Assembly (NCBI GenBank): GCA_037043235.1
Contig: JAWRVZ010000131.1
Location: 1,426,001 to 1,490,000 of the forward strand
Length of the DNA stretch: 64,000 nt
From: Rhodeus uyekii
Taxonomy: Eukaryota; Chordata; Actinopteri; Cypriniformes; Acheilognathidae
Direction: 5' to 3'
Position 1 is the stretch's first letter, and each line of letters starts with the position of its first letter. Made by a program: the position numbers and the translations under genes. This document shows, piece by piece, positions 35,641 to 46,744 of this stretch. The notes under the pieces are model-generated. The model saw only the letters and a program-made list of their open reading frames with translations. It made no database searches and was not told where the DNA came from.

Positions 35641-35905
35641 GCTCACTGTTCTAACATTAAACCTCACAATTATGAGTTAGTATCTCACTAGTCTGACTTT
35701 ACAACTTGCGACTGAGTTTATTTCTCAATATTCATACTTTTTTAGCTCACAATTGTGAGTTTAAATCTCACAATACTCTCTTTACAACTTGCAATTGTGT
35801 TGATTTTTCACTGTTCTGATTTGAAACCACACAATTTTGTTTATCTCTTGCAATTCTCAGACAAAAATGAGAATTGTGAGATAAAAAGTCTCAATTACTT
35901 TTTTT
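35641..35905. repeat. degenerate minisatellite
   Basis: Five or more imperfect units of roughly 45-50 bp with the theme CTCACAATTGTGAGTTTA - ATCTCAC - TCTGACTTTACAACTTGC. The core TCTCACAATT is itself nearly palindromic. Similar arrays are frequent in fish genomes. Confidence 0.6.
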
Positions 35906-36770
35906 TTTAAATTGTGATGTATCCATTTTTTCTCCGATTTTTCTCTTTAAATTCCTTAATACAAATAATACGAGAATCACAATTCAATTGTAACGATGAA
36001 TGTAGAAAATAGGGATGCATCATAGCTCATTTTATTTGGTCTTGGAAGAATATGATGAGAAATAATCACATACTGAAATCTCTGCCATTTGAATGCAGAC
36101 ATTGGTGAGATGTTGAGATCTAGAGCACGTAAGATGACAATATTTTCTTAAAAGAAAAATCTGAGACATAAGCAAAAAATCTCTGTATGGCTTCCATTTC
36201 TTTTAGGTATAAAACTTTAAAAGGGAAAAATACTGAATGCAAATTTAAATACATCTGTATCACTTTTATTCCCTTTTACATATGCAATTCAAATAAGTAT
36301 CCTAAACAAATGCCTAAAGAAAAGGAATAATTCAGATTTACTCAAAGTAACAATGCACAGCAGTCACTAATTTGCACTGATTTGAGTGTGTGCGGTTGCA
36401 GTGATGCATGTGTGCGTGCGTCTTTGTATGTGGACATTGGTGCCGTGGCTGATGGCATTCAGCAAGACCTACATTTCCCTTTCCAACAATCCCCTTCTGT
36501 GGCCGGGAGGCACAAACTCATCTTTGAAATAGAGCATTAAAAGGAAGGAGAGATATTCCACATCTAAAGTGTGTGTCTTTTTTCCCCCTCTATAGAGCCT
36601 GAAGCTCCATTCACACTAACAACAGAGACTTCCAGCAACAAAGTGAAGAAGTTGTTCATTTTTAATGATCATTTTCAAATCCTTATGGGCTGACCAGTGA
36701 ATGGGGAAAAAAAGTGCAAGTAAATGTAAATCATACATACTTCATGTACATACATGTTGTTTCACCCACC

Positions 36771-36856
36771 CTTTCTTTATTTCTGGGATATACAAAAGAA
36801 GATATTTTGAAGAATACCAAATAGTTTTAGCTCCCATTAACTTCTATTGTTTGTCA
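36771..36856. repeat. MITE fragment
   Basis: Contains AAAAGAAGATATTTTGAAGA and CTCCCATTAACTTCTATTG, internal parts of the MITE family found at 57331-57534. Confidence 0.45.
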
Positions 36857-37984
36857 ATGGAACTGACGCTGTTTGTTTACCCACATTCTTTAAATGTTCT
36901 TCATTTACATTCCAAAAATAAATCATACAAGTTTGCACGATTGTAAATTTGTCTGTGTCAAAAATAATGCATGCAAATCATTTGTGATAATCGTTGAACT
37001 AGTTCAAGATGTGATGCATTTTTCACTGTTGCAATATATAGTTTATTTTCTCTGCAAAATGTTAACATTTAGCTGCAAAGTTATGCAGCCCAGTTGGCCA
37101 GTTATGCAGCCCTCCAGCAAGAAACAACAATCCAGCTACCTGGTAACCTCCAGCATCAAAACCACTATCAGTATAAATGATTTTTATATTCTCTTTGCAT
37201 GGGATCTCTCTCTTCCTCTTACCCGGAGTGTCAATATCTGCATCATGCTGTGAGACATGATGTTAGGTATTAGCCTCTTACTGTGTACCTGTCAGTATCT
37301 GTCTGCCCATCTCCAGCCCTCTCTATCCTCCTACCTCTCCTTTTGACATCTCGCTGTCTTTTGGCTCTCTCCATTCTTATTCCCCATCACTGTATGTCTA
37401 TCCACGTATATATCTATTTTTCTCCCTCACTCCCTCCCCTTCACACACTCTCTCTCTCTCCTGTCGTGGTGATCAAACGTGCCTTGTGTGCCTCTCTGCA
37501 GTGCTGTGTGATCAGAGTGGAAAGTGAGCACAAGAGCGAGACTGTGTGTGTGGTTGGTTTCTCCGAGACCCGAGGAACATGCTGTCCCCTTCTGGCTGGG
37601 AATACTAAAGGCACAATCCCACAGCTGCTGCCTTTGTGTCTCCAGCCCCTGACCACACTTACATAAGCCCACACTACAAAGCCAACTGTCCAGCAAGCCT
37701 AAAATTCAGCATGCCTCTATCATCCATTCAAACAGTCGGAATTGGGATGCAACACAGAGCTGTGCGGTGTCTGTTTTGGGTCTCGAGCTTGTGATGCTCA
37801 TGAAGCAGCTGGGATCTGAGCTTAGCTGAGTTCACCTGGGTAAGGCAGAGTTTAAGAGACTCGAAGATTATTGAAATGATAACTTTGAAAAACATAAAAA
37901 GAGTGGTATACTGCTCCTTGGTAGTGTGTGTGTGTATCAATTCAACTCTGTCTCACCACAGCTGCATTTATTGGCTCAAATATA

Positions 37985-38520
37985 CAGTAAAACAGTAATA
38001 TTGTGAAATATTTAAATTTTAAATATATTTTAAAATGTAATTTATTCCTCTGATGGCTAAGTTGAATTTTGAGCATCATTACTCCAGTCCTCAGTGCCAC
38101 ATGATCATTCTGAAATCATTCTAAAATAATTATTATTATCAATATATCAAAAGGTGCTGCTTAATATTTTTGTGGAAACAGCTTTAACAGTGAAAAAAAT
38201 CTTTTCAGGAAACCTTTGAATGGTAGTACATTACACTGTTCAAAGGTTTGGGGTCAGAAACAGTTTTTTTTTTCAGCGTATGCATTACATTAAATTTATC
38301 AAAAGTGAGAGTAAAGATTTCCATTTCAAATAAATTCTGTTCTTTTGAACTTTCTATTCATCAAATAATCCTGAAAAAAGTCAGCTCTCACGAAAATATT
38401 GAGCAGCACAACTGTTTTTTTAGCACTGATAAGAATAAAAAATGTTTCTTGAGCAGTAAATCAGCATATTAGACTGATTTCTGAAGGATGATACAGGTTT
38501 GCATCAAAGTGATGCATTTA
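37985..38520. repeat. cyprinid interspersed repeat (two adjoining pieces)
   Basis: The first piece reads ACAGTAATATTGTGAAATAT and TGAGCATCATTACTCCAGTC. The second begins TTCAAAGGTTTGGGGTC at 38239. Related pieces occur at 50465-50635, 51725-51822, 54741-55288 and 56351-56467, sharing a TTCAAAAGTTTGG end. It is a high-copy non-coding element, class not assigned. Confidence 0.6.
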
Positions 38521-39831
38521 ATATGATTTTTTTGGGAAGTGGGGACACCCAAGTCTGCTTGAATGTGGTATAGGGAAAGATCCAGTGTGGAGAGATATGT
38601 TGATGTGTGTGAGTGCTGGTAAGAGTGTGGGAGAGATAGGTTGTAGAACATGTGAGGTAGGTGGTAGGATGACTGGAGTGGAAAAGTTTAGATACTTCTA
38701 CCTCAGTTTGTGAAAAAGAGAGGAGATTTCTGGCTGAGGGGAGGATACTCTTTTTAAGCTTAATTGTTGTTGCATGTGTTTAGACATTTTCATCCATTTT
38801 CTATTTTCATAATATTCTGATATTCAGATTTCATCAAGTTTAATGTTAACACGATATGTTCTATCATTTGTTTTGAATTTTACAAATGCATTAAATGAAC
38901 CTAGAGAACATGAGAGGATAGTTTTTGATGAATCGGGGGTAGTGGGGTTTTTTTGCTTTTTTTTTCTGGCGTGCAAGATCTCAACATTTTTATTAGTAAT
39001 ACTTTTCAAATAACACATTATAGAAGTGGTATGCAAATGTAAGTATTATAGCTGGAACTTAGACATCTAGATTTCTAAATATCAAAGATATGACCTGCTT
39101 TATCTGCATTTATCTTATTTATTGGGAAAATCTTATTAAAACCAAAATTATATTTAACTTATAATATTTAAATTATATTAAATGACAACCATATAAACAT
39201 TCACCTCGCTATTTAAATGCTCAGCATAGTAGCGATTCAGGAATGTCGTTCAAATACAGGCTATTCCTGTCAATAAAACATACAATACGCTTCAAATTAT
39301 TAATTCAGAAGCACATATAAATATGTACTATTTTAACGACAAGACAAAGCGATGTAGCTGTTGTGTGGAAGAAGAAAAATATCAATCCCAGTCACAGCTG
39401 CAATCGTCCTCCCCTCTGCCATGTTTTAAAGTTTGTGGCTTGCCCAACTAGGATATCCAAATGACCCCTGAGTTTCACAGTGGTAAATACGACTTAAAGA
39501 GGGAGTTCGTGACCACTTTTTAACCAGGAAACTCGTATTTACGGTAATTATGACAACACGAGAAGGCAGCAAACATATGCGCCCACAGGTACAGACCGTA
39601 AAGCAACTGAACTGATCTGGTTGTATGAACGAGGGACTGCTCATGTGATAAGAATACTTTAAGGATGTGTACACACTCAACAATTTCGGCTCTCTCTCAC
39701 ACACACAGATGAACACCCCGTGGCTAATTAGCTGCATCATCCACTGCTCAGCGCGATGATGATCAGCCTTTTCCTTTGTCTCTCTTCACATGTACACGGT
39801 GGGAAGTGGGATGTATTGCGGTTGTGCGCCA

Positions 39832-39846
39832 CTCGCCCTCTAGCGG
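39832..39846 (-). promoter_or_regulatory. candidate CTCF site
   Basis: The - strand reads CCGCTAGAGGGCGAG, close to the vertebrate CTCF core. It is motif-only evidence. Confidence 0.3.
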
Positions 39847-42800
39847 TTAGGTGAGAAAGCCCATGCTGGGCCTGCTTTCTGCTCAGAAGTGTTGCTGGCT
39901 TTAAGATTGCTGTGTCCATAGGAACCAGCTCAGAATACTGATTCCACAGTGCAGCACTTGTGCATCAGGGCTGCAGTTAGGCAGACTCTAGCCAAGGACT
40001 CTCTTTACCCCCATCTCTTCGGAAAATAAACCAAATGTGTATTATATTTGGAGGGAGAGAGAGAGAGATCTACTTCTATTATAACCAGAAATAAGGGTTT
40101 TAAATACAATCACTTCATAAAAACAATGTCAAGATATAAGTAGAATATGACCCTCCTTATCTAATCACCATGCATTTATATATATATTTACAATTTTGTA
40201 ATTCTTCCAGTAAAAACCAAAGCATGTTTTATTTATATTGCATAGATAGACGCTATTGTACTTTAGAAGATATCTGATCTCTGCACCCTATGACACTACT
40301 AAAAGACTTGTGTTAGACCTGTGTACTTGGGTGTTATAACCTTCTGAAATGTAAGACAAAATAACCAAGGACAAATATTTCAACATTCATAATTGCAATC
40401 TGCTTGAATCATATAAACAATGCTATCATAGAGTATGATAAATAGCATGTTTAGAGACCATAAACAATAATGAAGGGTAGTTATGACATGAGAGGGGAAG
40501 CGGAGGGGTGGACAACAGAAGATAGGGCAGAATAGGGAATAGCTGTTTGCTCTGCCAGAGCTCCTTACGTAAGAACAGTGCAGAGAGGAGTCCAACACAG
40601 ACTCGCCCCTCGGCCACAATGACATACCACTCCGGCCCTTTCGGCTCCACGCTTCTCTCATTTACCACACACTCCATTATTATTATCTAACATATATAAT
40701 AACAGAGACATCTGGTCTTCAATCAAAAAAAGGGTCTCCATCAATTAATAGTTTTTATACGAAGTAATGAAATTTAAAATATGTACAAAACTATAGCTAC
40801 TCTATAACTCATAGTAAAACAAACTGAACAATATTATTTCACTTGATTAACTGTTAATAATTCAAATAAATAAATAATTGAACATTACATTCTATAACTG
40901 AAACATGGACATTTACTGTGTATTGCATATTAGCTAAGCTGTCAGGCTGTCTTTGCTATATGCTAGTAAGAAAGCTAAGTCAATCAAACTTCAATAGTCA
41001 TAACAACATATGTATTATGATTTTATAGGAACTGTAAAGTGTTGAAGAGGCATTTAGCATAGAGGCATCGGAAGGTAGTATTTTCTGAGAAGCATCCTTT
41101 GACCAATCGCTGCTGCATAATATCACATCAGGCTAGCATGCTAATTAGCCAATCCTGAACAACTTGCTTTCTCCCAGTTAAGTCCAGGCTGATCCAAGCG
41201 TTCATGCATCTTATAATCAAAACCACCTCTCTCTGATGCTTGGTTGAAGCGGCCGGTTAAAGTATTAGTAAGCCTTTCCTTTAGAAAAAAAATACAGCAC
41301 CAAAAAAAGACAAGCCGTGACAAAAAATTATGACAACATTTCAAGGTCTAAGCTCATCAAAAAGCGAGAGCCCATCGTTGATAAATGAATATTGCCAGGA
41401 GAGTTGTGGGTGAGGGGCAAAGAAATTCTTGCCAAGAGTGCAATAAATCTACCATGTGTGGAGGAAGAAAGGCCTAAATAGTGTGAAGAGTTTCCAGGGT
41501 TTTTATTATACGGTGAAATGTCTTGGGAAGCAGTTTTGCAACGAGTCAGTGAGGACAAAGAGTCTTAATTAGGTGAGCTCCCTTTGGACTCTATCATAAA
41601 CAAAAGCCTCAATCCAAACTTGACACCCGAACACACACTCCCCACCCCAGAAGGGTTCCTGGTTCTCAAGGACAAAACCTGCCAGCCTTGTGAAACAATT
41701 GTTTCTTGTGTATACTAGAGCAAAATTTACAAACGCAAAACAGCCAGAAGTGCAATGAAGGTCATCAGCAGCTCACCCAACTGTGATGTAATGGTGGGAG
41801 GACAGAGGAAGTTAGGAGAACCAGCTGTTTCTTTGGCACGGACATCTGGTGCCTTGCAGTTTTACAGATGAACATCATAGAATTCTTGACACTGCCCTGA
41901 GTCCCATCACATCTTATTACAATGAATTACCATCAGTCTAAGTTAAGTGGTTCTTTGTTAAAAGAGAGTTCGCATAATAGCATACACCTGCATTCAGACA
42001 GGCTTGTCAAACATTGAGACTTACAGAATAAATGTAACAGAACAGTTTTGACAAAAGGGAGGGTAGATTGTGGACTCAAGTCCTTCAGGAGTCATGTGAA
42101 TGTACAACACTAATTAAGGTATATACAGCATTCATTATCGACCAAACACCTGAAGGACAGGATTTATGCTGAGTCAAGCAGAGAGGTGGGGGGGAATCTA
42201 CAAGGGCGCCATTGATCCACTTCCTGCTTTGCAGAATTGCTTTCCTGGAGCAACCTTTAACAGAGGTCATTCCCAGACAACAAAGTTAGACCACATTACT
42301 TGGCAAGAGCCATTTGGATCGAGTTCATAGATCCGAGATGGACAACCAAATTGTTTGTTTTATGGACACACTTGAAAGACTTCAGTTAGTCAGCATGAAA
42401 TGCAAATCTCTCTTCCCATTCTCTGACATGTCTGAGTTAAGTCACTAATCAAACTAGAAGTGCTGGGCAGTACTTCATTTCCAATTGGGAATTGACTTAA
42501 GTTGGATAATTGGCGATGGCTACGCCTGTGATATCATGCAAGTGAAACACTGCTTCAACTCTTGAAATAAGGAACATGAAAAAAAAAACTCCAACAGCAC
42601 TAAACAATTTACATTGAGTTCATGGTGATTAAAGGTTATAACTGAAAACACTCAAGTTTTGATTTTTCTAAAAGGTGTACTCAAAGATCTAATGTATAAT
42701 TTAATTGTAGGCCATTTATTTTGAAGACCGAAAACTTCTCTTCTCTCATTTTAAAGAACTGGTTTTAAATCTGGAATAAATAAAACTAGATGACCATTGC

Positions 42801-42932
42801 ATACTGCCATAGACCGATGTTCCTTTGTGTCAAAGGTTGAGAACCACTCAAGTGGTCAACATTACTTGAGAAAGCAGTTAACTTCTGAAAGTTTAAGAAA
42901 CTAGACATCAAGTCAGATATAGTTTTTGTATG

Positions 42933-42938
42933 TTTATT
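42933..42938 (-). terminator. rpl3: rpl3 polyadenylation signal
   Basis: AATAAA on the - strand, 45 bp after the stop codon, giving the very short 3' UTR normal for ribosomal protein genes. Confidence 0.8.
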
Positions 42939-42982
42939 AAACAACTCTGCAGTACTGCATGACAAAACCAGATAGAGCACGT

Positions 42983-45900
42983 TTATGACATCTCCTCCTT
43001 GGCGAGACGGTCTTTCTTGAGGGGTCCCTGTTAAGAGGAAAAAAAAAAAGTTAACAGCCAAACTTAAGACAAATTACTGCATTTTTTAAGTATAACTGGA
43101 GTTATGTCATCAGAGAGTGAACAGGGAGAAGATACAAATGAGGCACCACTCCCCTGCCTCACTGAGTTTTAATTTTGCACTGGAATGGAACCCAATTCTC
43201 AGACTGATTGGCTGAAACAGGTTACGAACAGTGCACTGATGTGCAGAAGAGCATGGGAACGTCTTTTCCCCCCACCATTCCAGATTAAACATTTTCTACA
43301 TGCTATATAACAAGTACAGTGCCTTGACCAGTCTCATGCAGTGGCAACCTGTAGACTTAGGCCTGGCCTAATCTAGACAGACATACTTGGACCATAATCT
43401 GATTCTGAGAGGGTGTTCAGGGGACAAATCATTAAGTCCTAGTTGTCATGCACTCACCATGAAATTCTTCTTCTCCTCGATGGTCTGGAAGCGTCCATGA
43501 CCGAACTTGGATGTGGTGTCAATGAATTTGAGTTCTATCTTCTCCAGAGCACGGCGGCTGGTCTGGACCAGAAGCGATTTGCGCAGGGTCAAAACCCTCT
43601 TCTTGGTTCCAATCACACAGCCTTTCACCATAAGGAAGTCGTTGGTCACCTCACCATAGTGCACAAAACCACCCTGAGAAAAACAAAAAACAAGTTAGTT
43701 TAAAACGCAACCACACAGTCTGAAGCAACCGAAAGACAGACATCTAAACTCACCAGGGGGTTAATGCTCTTATTGGACAGATCATAGTCAGTAGAGGCGT
43801 TGTTCTTCACTACTTTACCATCCTTCGTGTGATAACCTGTACCAATCTTGTAGATCTAAAACAAAAAAAAGTTGATGAGAAACGAGACTAGGAAAAGAAA
43901 TGAACCAATTGGTCCTGTGGGATAATTGTGCCACTTCTGAGGTCTCACCTTCTTGTTGATTTCAGTGCGGTGGTGATAGCCCTTCTGACCGGCACGAGCC
44001 ACAGAGAAGGCCACACGGGCAGGATGCCAGGCTCCAATACAGGCCACCTTACGCAGACCACGGTGAGTCTTGCGGGGCAACTTCTTTGTGTGCCAACGGC
44101 TTGTCACACCTACAAAAACATTTGATCAGAAAAGGCCTCTTTGCAACTCATTTTAATATCATGACAAGTGTGCTGTCAGAAGGAAGGCAGCATGGGGATT
44201 CTCCTCATGTGTTTCGGGCGCCATGCCTGACGCGATTAATCCATACCTTTCATCATTATAGGCACTATACTTGGCAAGTCAACTAAAAATCATGTAAACA
44301 TTCAGATGTTGAACAAAAACCAAAGTCACTCACCCTTGCATCCATGACCCTTGGTGACACCAATAACATCAATCATCTCATCCTGAGCAAAGACATTAGC
44401 GATGGGAACCAACTGCTCGAGCTTCTCTCTGGCCCAGTCAACTTTATCAGCAATAGAGCCGCCATTCAGTTGAATCTCCATCAAGTGAGACTTCTTCTGT
44501 CTGAGGGGCAGCAGACGCATCTATAGACAAAATGAGTGTTTGATAAAGCGTCATGACAACTACACAACATGTACAATATGAAAAAGTAAAAGACTTTCAT
44601 CATGTTTTAAATGCATACAGTAGCTTGATAATGAAAAAGCAGAATTTAGTAAGACTATTAGATATTAAAAACCTATATAAATAAAGGATAGTTTAGTTTA
44701 CCTGTAAGAATATTTATTTATTGTTCAAATAAAACATATGGAAGGCACTTTTAGGTAATGGTATGAATTGATTAGCATCTTTCAAACTGTACATTGCTAA
44801 GTAGTTACCATGGCTCATGACAGTTTAAGCTCACCTGTGTGTGGGCAATGATGCGAATGACCTGGCAATACTTCTTCATGGAGGCAAAGTCTTTCTCCAG
44901 CTGCTTCTTGCCCTCTTCATCTTGCCATCTCTTGCAGTACTTGGTAAAGGCCTTCTTCTTGGACTTGTACCTGATCGTTGATGAGGGCAGGGGGAGAAGC
45001 ACAAAAAAAAGGTTGGCACAGCCCCTTCATAGCCCAGAAGGCCAGTGGAAGGAGAATGTGCGTAGCTGCCTTGCCCATCCTCATGGTTAAGGGGAGGCAT
45101 CAACAGCACTTGGTCATTTTGGCTCATGGCACAGTTTCTAAGGAGCCCTTTCCACTGACCAGAGGAGCCCGGAGCTCATCAGGGCACGAGGCACCCGAGC
45201 GGAGCTGCACCACACCGAAATGTTAGATTGGCTCAGAAAAATCATGACTTTAATCTGGCCAACAACAATCAGCTCCAGACTAAACATGCATACAAGCAAG
45301 GGTCTTCAAAACAAAGCCTTACCAGTTCTTATAGAAGCGACGCTTGCACTCGTCACTGATGTGCTCTGCAAAGATGGTCTTGAACGAGCGCAGGCCACGC
45401 GGGGTCATGACGTATCCAACAACACCCACTACAACCATGGGAGGAGTGTCCACAATAGTCACCGCCTCAACCACCTCCTTTTTGTTGACCTCTAAACAAG
45501 AGAGAACTAGTTAGTAAAAAAAAGACTTCACAGGTCTTAAACCAGGCAACATCTAATAACGCAGATTAAAGACTGATATTTTGCAACTGCTCTCAGTACT
45601 CGACATTCAGCAAGGGTTTGTGTCCCAAATATGTCCGCCCGTCGAGATTTTCATCACTGGCAGGAACGCTACAGGCAGAGTAACTAACTTTCCTACATGC
45701 AATAAAATTTGAATACTTAAAATGTGAACTCACTTGAACCAGGACGGTCGACCTCACGGACGATATGGGTCATACCAGCCTTGTAGCCAAGGAAGGCAGT
45801 CAGGTGAACTGGCTTGCTAGGATCATCTTTAGGGAAACTCTTCACCTTGCCACGATGGCGTTTGCACCTCTTGCGCGGCAGGAAGCCCAAAGAGCCGTGG

Positions 45901-46620
45901 CGTGGGGCCGAAAACTTACGGTGAGACTAAAAAACAAAAACAGGTTTATTTTCAATACAATAACTTCTTAAAGTGAACTCAATCCCGAACTTGTTCATAA
46001 TTTTCCAACTGGTTGAATTTTGCTGGATAGAAACTTAAACACAATGAGCGGTTTATAATAGCTAGAGCTTCTTAAGGGTCGTTTAAACAAAACCAGTTTC
46101 CATTAAACCGCGTTTCTCGCGTCTCGTGCATGACTGCACAGCTCAAAATAAACGCATTGAGTGAATGGTCATTTACAAACACGTTTTGAAAAATATCTTG
46201 AGTAATAGTTTATACACTCTTAGAAATAAGCTCGGTACGCCACATGGAAACACGTTAAGTCCGCCATGTAAATTGCACCTAAAGCGGTAGGCCCAAAAAA
46301 GACCCGCAAATTATAACCAGCTAACCCAAATATAAACGGCTAAACTCAATGACGATGAGAAAAGCTTTTTTGAAGCTTAACGCCTTCGTGTTTCCTAAAC
46401 CGTATTTAATTATTGTATGCTAGAGCTCAAAGCAGAGGAGCGCTGCCATTTTACCCAACAGTCAGACACAACACGTGCAAAACACTCGAATTACAAACTA
46501 GAACCACAGCAAAACACTCGCTTCCCTTCTGTGTGTAATATTTTGAATAGGATGTGTCTGAAATCAGAAGGATGCCTTTGATTCAGGTTGGATTGTGAGA
46601 AAGAGTAATGGACTCACCAT
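42983..46620 (-). CDS. rpl3: 60S ribosomal protein L3 (uL3)
   Basis: Core large-subunit protein reaching toward the peptidyl-transferase centre. Nine exons on the - strand: 46620-46618 (ATG only), 45926-45734, 45491-45323, 44970-44835, 44520-44334, 44109-43949, 43855-43754, 43673-43458 and 43027-42983 (TAA 42985-42983). All have GT/AG borders and phases close exactly. The sum is 403 codons, the length of vertebrate RPL3. The protein starts SHRKFSAPRHGSLGFLPRKR and ends AKEEMS. His245, in KTHRGL, is the residue known to be methylated by METTL18 in mammals. The basic N-terminal arm and the KNASTDYDLSNKSINP-type region are conserved, apart from the expected NN. There are no breaks or missing parts. 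Introns 2 and 5 carry box C/D snoRNA sequences, as in the human gene. A second rpl3 copy elsewhere cannot be excluded. Confidence 0.97.
43028..43457 (-). other. rpl3: rpl3 intron 8
   Basis: 430-bp intron. It contains TGATGAC on the - strand (about 43107-43113) but no downstream CTGA box, so I do not call a snoRNA here. Confidence 0.8.
44170..44265 (-). ncRNA. candidate box C/D snoRNA, SNORD83-like, rpl3 intron 5
   Basis: 96 nt on the - strand: outer stem GTGC (44265-44262) pairing with GCAC (44173-44170), box C ATGATGA at 44256-44250 and box D CTGA at 44179-44176. It lies within intron 5 (44110-44333), with 68 nt to the upstream 5' splice site. Human RPL3 introns host SNORD43 and two SNORD83 copies. 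Length (about 95 nt) and the CTGCCTTCCTTCTGA 3' end fit my memory of SNORD83. Family assignment needs an Rfam covariance search. Confidence 0.55.
44521..44834 (-). other. rpl3: rpl3 intron 4
   Basis: 314-bp AT-rich intron. One ATGATGA occurs at 44597-44603 on the - strand without a partner CTGA. Nothing else was recognised. Confidence 0.8.
44971..45322 (-). other. rpl3: rpl3 intron 3 with GC-rich segment
   Basis: 352-bp intron. The middle (about 45050-45215) is much more GC-rich than the other rpl3 introns and has many self-complementary words (GGAGCTC, GGGCTCC, GTGC/GCAC). CTGATGAG occurs on the - strand near 45174-45181, but no box D follows at a usual distance. It may hold a structured RNA of unknown type or a repeat fragment. 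Confidence 0.6.
45587..45663 (-). ncRNA. snord43: SNORD43 (U43) box C/D snoRNA, rpl3 intron 2
   Basis: 77 nt on the - strand: terminal stem CTGC (45663-45660) pairing with GCAG (45590-45587), box C GTGATGA (45657-45651), box D' CTGA (45610-45607) and box D CTGA (45596-45593). The segment GACGGGCGGACA (45643-45632) is identical to the one in human U43 as I recall it. Human SNORD43 is also inside an RPL3 intron and guides 2'-O-methylation of 18S rRNA. Processing from the spliced rpl3 intron is inferred; there is no separate promoter. Confidence 0.85.
45927..46617 (-). other. rpl3: rpl3 intron 1
   Basis: 691 bp, starting GTGAGT directly after the ATG codon. No snoRNA boxes were found. A long first intron is common in ribosomal protein genes and may carry enhancer function. 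Confidence 0.8.
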
Positions 46621-46690
46621 GTTGCCCCCGGTCCGATTGAAAGAGAGCGACTGAGAGGCGGCGCTTCTTTATAAAGCAAGATGCGCGTCA
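46621..46690 (-). promoter_or_regulatory. rpl3: rpl3 core promoter and TOP leader
   Basis: On the - strand a TATA-like CTTTATAAAG (46676-46667) lies 20-30 bp before a pyrimidine run CGCTCTCTTTC (about 46650-46640). This is the expected start of a 5' terminal oligopyrimidine (TOP) mRNA, whose translation is controlled through mTOR/LARP1. The leader is GC-rich and about 25-30 nt long before the ATG. The exact start site is inferred. Confidence 0.6.
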
Positions 46691-46728
46691 CGGCGTACGC
46701 GTCCCTTGCGTTGCGATCCTCCAGCGGT

Positions 46729-46743
46729 GTCGCCCTCTATTGG
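46729..46743 (-). promoter_or_regulatory. candidate CTCF site upstream of rpl3
   Basis: The - strand reads CCAATAGAGGGCGAC, a near-match to the CTCF core, about 70-80 bp upstream of the likely rpl3 start site. Motif-only evidence. Confidence 0.3.
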
Positions 46744-46744
46744 T

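Larger units (their letters stand above)
33510..42905. other. intergenic region between cacng2 and rpl3
   Basis: Separates the converging 3' ends of cacng2 (+) and rpl3 (-). No coding exon was found. Contents noted separately: a pyrimidine-rich block, a Tc1 fragment, a minisatellite, MITE fragments and a cyprinid repeat. From 38530 to 42900 I see only unique-looking AT-rich DNA, apart from a CTCF-like motif at 39832-39846. Confidence 0.6.

Noticed and set aside
37283..37666. 127-codon Ser/Leu-rich frame
   Set aside because: Low-complexity CT-rich DNA with overlapping open frames on the other strand; no homology recognised.
43100..43120. TGATGAC box C-like motif in rpl3 intron 8
   Set aside because: No CTGA downstream before the 3' splice site and no flanking stem.
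44590..44610. ATGATGA motif in rpl3 intron 4
   Set aside because: No box D within the rest of the intron.
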